Below are positions 1 through 7,338 of a stretch of DNA of 62,386 nt, in pieces. Source of the DNA: DASUXY01 sp036377675. GTDB lineage: Bacteria; Bacillota; Bacilli; Bacillales; Amphibacillaceae. The translations under genes and the position numbers were made by a program. The notes beneath the pieces were generated by a model, which saw only the letters and a program-made list of their open reading frames with translations, was not told the DNA's origin and made no database searches. The stretch spans positions 1 through 62,386 of the forward strand of contig DASUXY010000021.1 in the NCBI GenBank assembly GCA_036377675.1, in the 5' to 3' direction. The first letter of the stretch is position 1; every line of letters begins with the position of its first letter.

Positions 1-246
1 CTCCTAATATCCTCCCATCGTTGTTGGTCCAACGAGGTGAGTTTATAATTATTTGGAGAGGTTGGCAAGTGGCATTTTTTTATGTCCAGAAAACTACATA
101 AATTAACTGCCAAAGACTACATTTTTAGTTTGCCATAAACATTAACCTAAAATTATCATAAAACACCGTGTCTGTAGACTATAGTCCGTAGACTGTTGGT
201 CACATTTTTTTGATTATTATACGTAAAAGAAGTGTGAGGAACAGTT
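1..246. other. Non-coding AT-rich start of window
   Basis: I see no open reading frame that resembles a protein here. The stretch 168-200 carries repeated GTAGACT-like words just before the decayed regulator at 247, and a related word (GGACTGTAGTC) precedes the second decayed regulator near 8113. These may be remains of the operators of the two regulators, but that is only a suggestion from resemblance by eye. Confidence 0.4.
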
Positions 247-394
247 ATGGAAATTGAACAAGCTTTTGGAGAAGTTATTAAACGGGAAAGAACTAACAGA
301 TTCCTTTCACAAGAGGAATTAGCACATTTTATAATAAAAATAATCCATCACTGTTATGATATTAGTAGATTTGGCAGTGGTGGAGGTAGAAAAG
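247..394 (+). pseudogene. Decayed XRE-family regulator, N-terminal fragment
   Basis: The first 28 or so codons (beginning MEIEQAFGEVIKRER and ending in SQEELAHF) match the first helices of an XRE/Cro-type helix-turn-helix regulator. After residue 28 the protein similarity ends and the frame runs into sequence that leads to an IS21-type transposase start. The same N-terminus is recognisable at 8153 (EQDFGKVLKRER), so the island carried two related regulators. The breakpoint fits disruption by an insertion sequence. A good Shine-Dalgarno (GTGAGGA) precedes the ATG. No functional DNA-binding domain remains. Confidence 0.6.
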
Positions 395-529
395 GTGGAC
401 AAGTGGGAAATGTACATGGAAATTCATCAGTTACTTAAACAGGGATTTAGTAAAACAAAGATTGCAGAGAAGCTCGGTATATCAAGAACAACTGTATACC
501 GTTATATAAAACGGAATAAGGTAAAGTGA
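395..529 (+). mobile_element. IS21-family transposase (IstA) N-terminal remnant
   Basis: A GTG-started 44-codon frame with a GGAGG upstream reads VDKWEMYMEIHQLLKQGFSK and then a helix-turn-helix (KTKIAEKLGISRTTVYRYIK). This is the typical N-terminus of IstA transposases of the IS21 family. The frame stops after the helix-turn-helix. The DDE catalytic domain and the istB helper ATPase are absent, so the element cannot move by itself. I could not define terminal inverted repeats. Confidence 0.65.
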
Positions 530-559
530 ATATTCAATCTACATAAATGTTGGGGGTTA

Positions 560-1008
560 TTAGTGGAATTTTAAGATATGCCCCATATCCCAATGCTAAA
601 AGATTTTTGGGGATTTTCTAAAGCTGGTCGTAAGCTAGCAGAATTACATCTGAACTATGAAGAAGTAGAACCATTTAAGGTAACCGAGACTGTAAAAAAT
701 AGCGAAATGACTGATTTATATCGAGTTAAGAAAATGAGATTCGGAAGGGGTCAGGAAATGATAATATTATTCTTTCCGATATCCCTTTGGAAGCCTATGA
801 CTATGTGGTTAATGGTCGTCCACCAATGGAATGGGTTATGGAACATTATCGGACGAGAACGGATAGAGGTAGAGGAATAACGAATGATCCGAATGAATAT
901 TCAGATAATCCGCGTGATACACTGGATTTAATTAAACGTCTTATTTCTGTTTCAATAGAGACAAATAAGATTGTAAATAATTTACCTGATTTAAAAATAA
1001 TAGACTAA
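560..1008 (+). pseudogene. C-terminal remnant of DEAD/DEAH helicase or type ISP restriction enzyme
   Basis: Two overlapping frames carry consecutive parts of one protein. Frame one (about 575-760) has the signature FWGFSKAGRKLAELHLNYE. Frame two (from about 770 to the stop at 1008) has IPLEAYDYVVNGRPPMEWVM followed by GITNDPNEYSDNPRDTLDLI. Both are hallmarks of the extreme C-terminus of large single-chain helicase/methylase restriction proteins (type ISP, LlaBIII-like). A single frameshift near 760-775 joins them. The upstream helicase, nuclease and methylase domains, well over 1000 residues in intact members, are missing, so this is a dead fragment of a defence gene. Confidence 0.7.
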
Positions 1009-1022
1009 CTAATTCAGTTTGA

Positions 1023-1053
1023 ACCACTTACCTTATGGTAGGTGGTCTTTTCT
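1023..1053 (+). terminator. Rho-independent terminator after the restriction-enzyme remnant
   Basis: ACCACTTACC, the loop TTAT, then GGTAGGTGGT and CTTTT form a 10-bp stem with one G-T pair and a short T run. It lies 14 bases after the stop at 1008 and is the original terminator of the lost gene. Confidence 0.75.
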
Positions 1054-1130
1054 ATTGATAGTAATATTGAAGGATACCAGGTATATGCTAGTCTACACAA
1101 TGTACTACCTTAGTGTAGGAAATATATGTT

Positions 1131-1290
1131 GACTCCTCGAAAAGGAAATTCATCTTTTCCTCGTGCGATGTTTCGCTGCGGCAGGCTTCCTTGTCCTACG
1201 GGAGGAAAGGCATTGGTGAGACCCCACAGAACACGATCAGGCTCACCAACCGCCGTGAAAGCAAAGTACATTTCCGGAGCGGGTTACAAG
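1131..1290. repeat. Intergenic repeat-like element of Bacillaceae type
   Basis: This non-coding stretch is GC-richer than its surroundings. It contains the words GACTCCT, GCTGCGGCAGGCT, CTACGGGAGGAAAGGCA, GGTGAGACCCC, AGGCTCACC and CCGCCGTGAAAGCAAAG. From memory these words, in this order, are typical of a roughly 150-bp dispersed intergenic repeat in many Bacillaceae genomes. GGTGAG and CTCACC can pair around a short loop. Only one copy is in the window, so its repeat nature rests on recognition of the words. Confidence 0.5.
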
Positions 1291-1395
1291 CAGTTACTAT
1301 AGTTCGGATTTTTCGTTAAAAAAACACTTGTGTACTAGCCTCTTCTTATATCTGTAGTTATTGACTAATTCTTTAAAATACTGGTTGTACCTTTA

Positions 1396-2358
1396 TTAAC
1401 TTGGTACCGAATAATTTTTATAATTTTTGAAGTTAGTAATAAACGTTTTAACTATTTCATCCAATTGTGATTCACTTATAGTTCTTAGTGCTAAATCGAA
1501 CATAGTATTAACCGCTTCCTCATTATAGAAACCAATCAAATCTAACCTATCTACTATTTCTTCCCGAGTAAATTTAGTGTTTCTAATCTTTTTTAAAACA
1601 CCAACAAGAGATTGTAAGTTAAGTGAGTGCCCTTTAATTTGTTCATAGAAAGACTTATTTAGTAAATACCAAATTTCATCAATTTCATCCATAAAAGGAA
1701 AAAAACTATCTTTCATTAGCCATTCTGGTTTTAAATCAAAAGTTAGCTCTTTATGAATATCTATGCACACATCAGTAAAGAAGGTATCCCCCTCATTAAA
1801 AATCCTTTGTAGAATTAAGGTGTCTTTGTTTACATCTGTATGTAAATTGCCTAATGTAATATTTTTGGTGAGTGGAAATAACTCATAGCCCTCCTTTTCA
1901 AGTCTGTCTATCTCTATTTCACTTGTTGTAACCCAATTCCCATGAAGATCATAGGCGCCATAAACAAAACCATAATCCATCATTAGTGATTTTGTTTTAT
2001 AAGGATCATCAACCAATATATCAATGTCAAATTGCTTCCTATACCATAAATAACTAGGGTTGTTAAAAACCTCAGCAATACCTTTGATCCAAACTCTTTT
2101 TATCCCGTTTTCTTCCAAATAAAAATCGATGTTAATAGCTTTCTTTAGTAAATTAATATTTCTAATATAATTAAATTTTTTCAATTCTTTTAGAGATTCT
2201 AGAAGTTGAGGTTCAATTTTAATATTACTATCCTTTAAATAGTCAAATATTATTCCATTCATTTTTGTTTTATTTAAAAAGAACAAATCATCTTTCGTTA
2301 ATTCAATTGGTTTATCGTTATATCCTAATAATTTCAGAACTAATTCTTCTCTAATCAT
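1396..2358 (-). CDS. NTP_transf_5-type nucleotidyltransferase of the biosynthetic operon
   Basis: The product has 320 residues. Residues 88-116 hold the family signature: RVWIKG (Lys92-Gly93), a tyrosine-rich spacer with an Arg, then FDIDILVDD, where Asp111 and Asp113 are the expected metal ligands of a DNA polymerase beta-type nucleotidyltransferase fold. This matches the poorly characterised NTP_transf_5 family (PF14907), often found in peptide natural-product clusters, including some lasso peptide clusters. The ATG has the Shine-Dalgarno AAGGAGTGG. It is the last gene of the leftward operon, just after the 20-codon ORF and the palindrome. Its substrate is unknown; nucleotidylation of the peptide or of a small molecule is inference. 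Confidence 0.8.
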   Translation of the reverse strand: MIREELVLKLLGYNDKPIELTKDDLFFLNKTKMNGIIFDYLKDSNIKIEPQLLESLKELKKFNYIRNINLLKKAINIDFYLEENGIKRVWIKGIAEVFNNPSYLWYRKQFDIDILVDDPYKTKSLMMDYGFVYGAYDLHGNWVTTSEIEIDRLEKEGYELFPLTKNITLGNLHTDVNKDTLILQRIFNEGDTFFTDVCIDIHKELTFDLKPEWLMKDSFFPFMDEIDEIWYLLNKSFYEQIKGHSLNLQSLVGVLKKIRNTKFTREEIVDRLDLIGFYNEEAVNTMFDLALRTISESQLDEIVKTFITNFKNYKNYSVPS

Positions 2359-2378
2359 AAATTTACCACTCCTTGAAA

Positions 2379-2402
2379 GAAGGACCTTATATAAGGTCCT
2401 TC
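2379..2402 (-). promoter_or_regulatory. Perfect 24-bp palindrome between the 20-codon ORF and the nucleotidyltransferase gene
   Basis: GAAGGACCTTAT and ATAAGGTCCTTC are perfect inverted halves. As RNA it makes a stable hairpin 6 bases after the stop of the small ORF and ends just before the downstream ribosome binding site. The tract after it (TTTCAAGG) is a weak terminator tail. It may be a partial terminator or 3' stabiliser that makes more small-ORF mRNA than downstream mRNA, as seen after many precursor-peptide genes. An operator role is an alternative. Confidence 0.7.
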
Positions 2403-2408
2403 AACTTT

Positions 2409-2471
2409 TTACTTTTGCTTTTTTCCTTTTTTCCATTTTACTGGTTCAGACAAAACAATAGGTCTAGACAT
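2409..2471 (-). CDS. Candidate 20-residue precursor peptide of a modified peptide
   Basis: This ORF is very short and easily missed by gene finders: MSRPIVLSEPVKWKKGKKQK, then TAA. The case for it being a gene is the translation signal: AAGGAGGTGAT, nearly the full anti-16S sequence, ends 4 bases before the ATG. It sits in a 166-bp gap between the MFS and nucleotidyltransferase genes of a co-directional operon that includes a radical SAM enzyme, and it is followed by a perfect hairpin. The peptide has a neutral first half (RPIVLSEPV), a single Trp at position 13 flanked by Lys, and a C-terminal half with seven Lys in nine residues. It has no Cys. Lys-Trp pairs are known targets of radical SAM crosslinking in streptide-like systems, but there is no evidence for that chemistry here. 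It could instead be a small regulatory peptide. I recognise no homologue. Confidence 0.65.
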   Translation of the reverse strand: MSRPIVLSEPVKWKKGKKQK

Positions 2472-2475
2472 TTAT

Positions 2476-2486
2476 ATCACCTCCTT
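2476..2486 (-). promoter_or_regulatory. Near-perfect Shine-Dalgarno of the 20-codon ORF
   Basis: AAGGAGGTGAT is complementary to 11 bases of the 16S rRNA 3' end. The neighbouring operon genes have shorter sites such as AAGGAGTGG or AAAGGA. The strength implies very high translation of the small ORF. Confidence 0.8.
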
Positions 2487-2524
2487 AAAAGAATGCCGTT
2501 TATTAAAATGAATAGAACAGTAAT

Positions 2525-3862
2525 TCAAATTGTTCTATCATAATCTTTATTTACCGCTTCGTCATTAATTATTGCATTATCTACTGATAAAAAAGAGCTA
2601 TTGAATAAAAAGAGAATACTTAAGATTGTACAAATAATACCTATGCCGATAATTCCGTGTGCAACATTAAATGCACCACCTATCCACCCAGCAAGAATCC
2701 CACTTAATGGCCAAGTAATTTGAGCTAACATCCTTCTGACAGCAAAAACTCTCCCCTGTAAATGAACTGGAGTTACACTCTGCCAAATAGTGTGAGAGTG
2801 TGTAGACATAAATGTAGTTAAAAAGAATATGAAAAATCCAATTGTGACCGTCAAATAGAATAAGTTTGATATGCCATAAAAAATTTGAAGGATACCAATT
2901 ATAATCATAGGGATAATAATACCATAAACTTTCTTACTTTTTATCCCTCCCCAAAAGGCAAGAATTACACCACCCATTATCCCACCTAATGCGTTTACCG
3001 AATTGAGCGTCGCTAAAGCTGAATCATATGAGATTCCCCCTTTTGTCCAAATATCAGATAAATGATATTTAACCAATAAAGGCTGTAATGTAATCATAGT
3101 CGGTATAAATAAGTTAGAGAGCGCTATAATGGCTAGGAGCCAATAAAGTGGTTTATTAATAAATTTGATTCCTTCACGAAAACTGTTTAAAAACCCGGCA
3201 TTTTCTTCCCGTTTATTAAAAGATGGAAAACGAAGAAAATGTAATGCAAATGCCCCAACTAAAAAGGTTATGGCGTCTATACCAATAGCAAAAGGGATAC
3301 CTTCCATAAAGGGTGAATAGATAGCTGAATGGCCATGTCCAAACAGACTTGGTGTAGCTATTAAAAAAGAAGCGAGCACCGGCCCTAAAACTTCAGCAGA
3401 ATTAAAGCTAGCTTGCGTCATGGCATTAGCTCTGGATAAATGGTTTTCAGGAACTATTATTATAAAGGAAGAACTAAATGACGCCATATGAAAAGCCCGA
3501 CATATTGCAAGACACGCATTATACAGTACCAATAAAGGAACATTCATATAATCAAAAACTAATAAAAACACTAAAATAAATGTTAGAATACCACTTAAAT
3601 AATTAGAAATTAGCATTATATGTCGACGATTAAATCTATCAACCAATACGCCAGTATAAGGTTGAATTAATATATAAGCCAAAGAAAATGATATACTAGT
3701 GGCAGCCAAAGAAAAAGCTAATTCCTGTTTTTCACTTGGGTCATTAAAGGTTTGAGTAAGCCAAATTATTAAAGAAAAAAGTGTTACAGCACTACCTATT
3801 TCAGATATTGATTGCGTTATCCATAAGAATATAAATTTTTTAAAACTCTTTTCACTTTTCAT
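2525..3862 (-). CDS. MFS-family exporter of the biosynthetic operon
   Basis: The product is a 445-residue integral membrane protein with about 12 hydrophobic helices. The MFS motif A region is visible as GVLVDRFNRRH near residue 71. The overall pattern resembles the MFS_3 (EntS/macrolide efflux) branch, which exports small molecules by proton antiport. Its ATG overlaps the TGA of the upstream Nudix gene (ATGA), so the two are translationally coupled. By position it is the most likely exporter or self-immunity pump for whatever the operon makes. No substrate can be read from the sequence. Confidence 0.85.
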   Translation of the reverse strand: MKSEKSFKKFIFLWITQSISEIGSAVTLFSLIIWLTQTFNDPSEKQELAFSLAATSISFSLAYILIQPYTGVLVDRFNRRHIMLISNYLSGILTFILVFLLVFDYMNVPLLVLYNACLAICRAFHMASFSSSFIIIVPENHLSRANAMTQASFNSAEVLGPVLASFLIATPSLFGHGHSAIYSPFMEGIPFAIGIDAITFLVGAFALHFLRFPSFNKREENAGFLNSFREGIKFINKPLYWLLAIIALSNLFIPTMITLQPLLVKYHLSDIWTKGGISYDSALATLNSVNALGGIMGGVILAFWGGIKSKKVYGIIIPMIIIGILQIFYGISNLFYLTVTIGFFIFFLTTFMSTHSHTIWQSVTPVHLQGRVFAVRRMLAQITWPLSGILAGWIGGAFNVAHGIIGIGIICTILSILFLFNSSFLSVDNAIINDEAVNKDYDRTI

Positions 3863-4317
3863 CTTTTTATCATGTAAGCCTTTATAAATTCATCTGCTTG
3901 TTTTATTTGCCTTTTGATTAAATCTGGAGAGCATTTTTCGATCGCTTTTTCAAGTGGGGCCCACATAAATTGATCATGTTCACTAGATAATATTATATTT
4001 GTACCTCTCTTTATCTGTAGACAATATACAAACCAAGTTTTATCGCCTATTTCAGTTAACACTGCTGACTTTTTCAAACCCGTTTCTTCGTATAACTCCC
4101 TCTTCATACAATCCTCTATTTTTTCTCCCGGAAGTCGTGCTCCACCAGGAGGACCCCACTCCCAGTTATCTCCTTGATTCTTCCAAGATCTTCTTAAGAT
4201 TAAATAATAGATAGAACCATCTCTTATTTTATAAACAACGATTCCAACACCATAAGGGGGATATTCACTTACATCGAGACCATCCCATGTTTTTCTTATA
4301 TTTGGTCCAATCCCCAT
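3859..4317 (-). CDS. Nudix hydrolase of the biosynthetic operon
   Basis: The product has 152 residues with a complete Nudix box at about residues 59-81: G, five residues, E, seven residues, then RELYEETGL. All metal-binding Glu residues are present, so it should hydrolyse a nucleoside diphosphate linked to another group. The start lies one base after the stop of the kinase gene, with AAAGGA as ribosome binding site, and the end overlaps the MFS start. In this setting it could act in biosynthesis (removing pyrophosphate from a nucleotide intermediate) or in self-protection. Which one is inference. Confidence 0.85.
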   Translation of the reverse strand: MGIGPNIRKTWDGLDVSEYPPYGVGIVVYKIRDGSIYYLILRRSWKNQGDNWEWGPPGGARLPGEKIEDCMKRELYEETGLKKSAVLTEIGDKTWFVYCLQIKRGTNIILSSEHDQFMWAPLEKAIEKCSPDLIKRQIKQADEFIKAYMIKR

Positions 4318-4318
4318 A

Positions 4319-4993
4319 TTATATTCCTTTCATCTTTACAGTTAAACTATTTAATACTTTTTTAGTTACTTCTTCCTCAGTATAATTTGCAACATTTATT
4401 CTTATCCATCCCTCTTCTTTACTTAAATTATCTAAAGATTTACTAACCATACTTTGGTAAGCAACAAAATTAGCTGGGGTTTTTCCTTTAAACCCATCCA
4501 TATTTCCGGATTCGGTTATAGAAATGGTGTCCCGTCTATCAACTGCTACATTCGGGTCTATATCCAAAAGAATGGTTACATCCGGTTTTAGAAGAGAATC
4601 AAAGCATTTTTTTGTCACTTCATGATCGAAATTTTCCTTCAAATTAAACCTAGCCTGCAATTTATAATGCCAATTATCCATTATAACCGTATATCCTGAA
4701 TCAATTAGTGGTTTTATTTTGCAGTTCTCCAATACTGAAAACCATGATAAATTTAAATAAAGCCAATGTAAATCTCCTAATTCCCCTAGAGGATCGTCTG
4801 GAGAGTAATCCCATAATACTCTTTTGATCGTGGACATATGGTGATTAACATAACCTGTGGAGAAGCTTATATCCTTTTTATTTAAGAAATAGATGTTATT
4901 CTCTTTTTTTTTAAGTTCATTCGCAACTCTATTAGCGATAGTAGTTTTTCCTGATCCATCTAAACCCTCAAAACAAATAAATTGTCCTTTCAT
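4319..4993 (-). CDS. Thymidylate-kinase-like nucleotide kinase of the biosynthetic operon
   Basis: The product has 224 residues. It opens with FEGLDGSGKTTIA, the P-loop of dTMP kinases, and later has LLDIDPNVAVDRRD, the typical core strand and Arg-rich lid of this family. The usual DRY motif is replaced by DNWHYKLQARF, so the acceptor pocket probably differs from that of housekeeping Tmk. The housekeeping tmk gene lies elsewhere in Bacillaceae genomes. This copy is embedded in the operon (21 bases after the radical SAM stop, one base before the Nudix gene), so it probably phosphorylates a pathway-specific nucleotide or nucleotide-like intermediate. That is inference. Confidence 0.8.
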   Translation of the reverse strand: MKGQFICFEGLDGSGKTTIANRVANELKKKENNIYFLNKKDISFSTGYVNHHMSTIKRVLWDYSPDDPLGELGDLHWLYLNLSWFSVLENCKIKPLIDSGYTVIMDNWHYKLQARFNLKENFDHEVTKKCFDSLLKPDVTILLDIDPNVAVDRRDTISITESGNMDGFKGKTPANFVAYQSMVSKSLDNLSKEEGWIRINVANYTEEEVTKKVLNSLTVKMKGI

Positions 4994-5014
4994 AGTCAGT
5001 CCTTACCTCCGTTT

Positions 5015-6169
5015 TCATAAAAAGCATTTTAAATAGGCTTCAGTATCTAATGAATTTCTTCCCGTATTTGTTATAAATGGTTTGAAATTATATTTATCAT
5101 ATATAATGCTCATATGATACCCGATTTTTCTAACTTCTTCTAATGTCGGCCTTTTTCGATTAGCAAATTGAGATCCAGGATCATTATGAAATATATTTAC
5201 AGCAGGAACAACACCCATTTCCCCAAGCTCATACATCCCTTCAGCTAAAGATTCTACGGGCTCCAATCCACCCACAAAACCACAGTAAACGTTTCCTTTT
5301 CCAAGATAATCAACAGCCGCTTTGAATGCTTCAAAAAAGCGTTCTCTTCCATAATCTTTTGATTTCCCAGGACAAATTTCCTCAAACAATTCCTTGTTAT
5401 ATATCTCAATACTCATTGCTATCGTTGCTTTTGTTTTTGCTAATCTCTCAAAAAGACTAAAGTCTTTAGGTGGCATGGATATAAGATGTTTTTCAATACG
5501 GCCCGGCATATTAAGTTCTGAAACAGCTTCCATAACATCTAGATGTCTACTAAAACCATGATCATAATTGCTTATAGTTCCACCGTTTAATAAAAAATGA
5601 TGTACTCTCTCTTTTTCAGTTTCTAAAGCTATTCTAATAGCTTCCTTTGCTCTTTCCGGTTTAATAAACATTTCATGGTCCGCCTGAGTATTTCGAGTGG
5701 TTTGCAATGAACAAAATTTGCATTCATCTCCTTTGGCCCAGAAATAACAATGACCAGGACTAAATACACCTAGTGTAGCATTCCCGTATAATGTAACAAT
5801 GCGAGAGACACTAGTTCCATCATCCATTTTAGAGTCATAAAATTTTGGTCTTCTGGGAAACTCAATAGGGATAGTTTCAATGTTATTAGTTATATAAAAA
5901 GTCCCATTATCATATACAATATTCCATTTTGTATTGTTTCTCTGATTAACCGCTACAACTATACCTTCAGGTAGTATTATTTCTTGAGGAACTTTAATTT
6001 CTTTCGCAAATATTCTTTCATCACTATTTCCATATGCTCTTCTTTTCTCCAAAAAATTATCCATTTTGGAATATTCCTCTATGAAATCATCGCCATAATT
6101 AATACCCTCCACTAATAATTCAGCCTTTAGTTGACCATATTTCTTTATATTTGAGGCTATTTTGCTCAT
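5015..6169 (-). CDS. Radical SAM enzyme with CX8CX2C cluster motif
   Basis: The product has 384 residues. Cys141, Cys150 and Cys153 (CYFWAKGDECKFC) fit a [4Fe-4S] binding motif of CX8CX2C spacing instead of the usual CX3CX2C. The NGGTISNYDHG segment after it fits the SAM-binding GGE region, and GFVGGLEP fits the later conserved Gly-Glu strand. There is no C-terminal Cys-rich SPASM or Twitch domain and no obvious N-terminal peptide-recognition element. The roughly 135-residue N-terminal part is unfamiliar. The ATG has AGGGGG upstream. It is the second gene of the operon and likely does the radical step on peptide, nucleotide or sugar. The exact subfamily is not recognised. Confidence 0.85.
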   Translation of the reverse strand: MSKIASNIKKYGQLKAELLVEGINYGDDFIEEYSKMDNFLEKRRAYGNSDERIFAKEIKVPQEIILPEGIVVAVNQRNNTKWNIVYDNGTFYITNNIETIPIEFPRRPKFYDSKMDDGTSVSRIVTLYGNATLGVFSPGHCYFWAKGDECKFCSLQTTRNTQADHEMFIKPERAKEAIRIALETEKERVHHFLLNGGTISNYDHGFSRHLDVMEAVSELNMPGRIEKHLISMPPKDFSLFERLAKTKATIAMSIEIYNKELFEEICPGKSKDYGRERFFEAFKAAVDYLGKGNVYCGFVGGLEPVESLAEGMYELGEMGVVPAVNIFHNDPGSQFANRKRPTLEEVRKIGYHMSIIYDKYNFKPFITNTGRNSLDTEAYLKCFL

Positions 6170-6188
6170 TAAAATTCCCCCTATATTT

Positions 6189-7241
6189 TTAGTTTAGAAC
6201 TGATCGTTCAGAACTAGTCTTAAATAACAAATCAAAATGCCAATCTTCCGGAGAGAAGTTCCTTAATATATACTCCGACTTTATTAATTTCCCGGCATAA
6301 ATAACATAGTCAACATTTTCTAGCGAATGATATGATTTTGGGAATAATCCTACTTTTAATGTTTTTTTAGCGCTTTCATGATTATTTAATATACTTTCTG
6401 CTACCTGTAAAGTGCCTCCAGTATAAATTTTGTCTATAATTACTGTAGATTTATTCTTGTCTTCTTTATTTAACTCTGGATATATAGAATTAAATGTTTT
6501 CCTTCTATACATTTGGTACGGGTCATTTTGTCTATGTACTTCAGTAAAATGTATATTGTTATCCATGGTGGAATTCATATAACCTAGCGCTATTGGTAAT
6601 CCCGCCGTTAATATAAATAATTTGTTCTCAGCCAGTTTTTGTATCTCAACCCATACCATATGGTTTTGATATATCAAATCTTGATTCAATATTTCAATCC
6701 GCCCATATGCTTCCGGTTTAATATATTCCTTATACTTTTCAGTAAAACTATTATAAAATGATTTTACATCTTCACTAGAATCATTAAAATTTCTTATTTG
6801 ATGTATACCTCTTGCCTCGTATAAGTTTAAATACATTTTATTTTTTATGTTTACTTTTTCATAGACTTCCCATAAGACTGCTTCCTTTATATACTGAATT
6901 TCCTGCTTTTTGGGGCCAGTAATTGCTATTTCTGTTTTCAATTCATCTCCATAAACTCTAAACACGTTCGTGTTTTTTAAATAACCATCCAATAAATTTT
7001 CGATTAAAATGAAACAATCATATATAGTTTGACTATCGCACAAATTAAGAGGGAACTCGGGATTACTCAAATCGCAAATCATTACTTCTGGATACCTTAA
7101 TGTATATTTAACTTTTTGAACACTACATCCATTGTCAATAGCCTGCTTCAAATCATTTAAAGAATTAGTTTCAAGCCCTCCAACTACTCTATTAAAATGT
7201 GAACGGCTCCTTAATTTTATAGTTTTCGTTTTCTTGTCCAC
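6189..7241 (-). CDS. Phosphoribosyltransferase-like protein, first gene of the biosynthetic operon
   Basis: The product has 350 residues from a GTG start at 7241, chosen because AAAGGAGGGCAAAT gives correct spacing to it. The longer frame from 7259 would place its start codon on the Shine-Dalgarno. Residues about 266-279 (STVIIDKIYTGGTLQ) resemble the PRPP-binding loop of type I phosphoribosyltransferases: hydrophobic strand, Asp, then TGGT. A hydrophobic strand follows (KVGLFP). The preceding 250 residues are not recognised. If the assignment is right, it would use PRPP or make a ribosyl-phosphate linkage. An alternative is a non-enzymatic PRT-fold protein. It is about 20 bases upstream of the radical SAM gene and nearest the operon promoter. 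Confidence 0.6.
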   Translation of the reverse strand: MDKKTKTIKLRSRSHFNRVVGGLETNSLNDLKQAIDNGCSVQKVKYTLRYPEVMICDLSNPEFPLNLCDSQTIYDCFILIENLLDGYLKNTNVFRVYGDELKTEIAITGPKKQEIQYIKEAVLWEVYEKVNIKNKMYLNLYEARGIHQIRNFNDSSEDVKSFYNSFTEKYKEYIKPEAYGRIEILNQDLIYQNHMVWVEIQKLAENKLFILTAGLPIALGYMNSTMDNNIHFTEVHRQNDPYQMYRRKTFNSIYPELNKEDKNKSTVIIDKIYTGGTLQVAESILNNHESAKKTLKVGLFPKSYHSLENVDYVIYAGKLIKSEYILRNFSPEDWHFDLLFKTSSERSVLN

Positions 7242-7338
7242 ATTTGCCCTCCTTTTCACATCTAACTAACACCAAATTTTTTTACTATAATACTATTTTT
7301 CGGTTCATATTTCCCATCGGAATTACTTTATTTTCATT

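Noticed and set aside
1396..7259. Possibility that the operon is a lasso or lanthipeptide cluster
   Set aside because: No lasso B/C proteins, no LanB/LanC/LanM or YcaO protein and no Cys/Ser/Thr-rich core are present, although NTP_transf_5 proteins occur in some lasso clusters.
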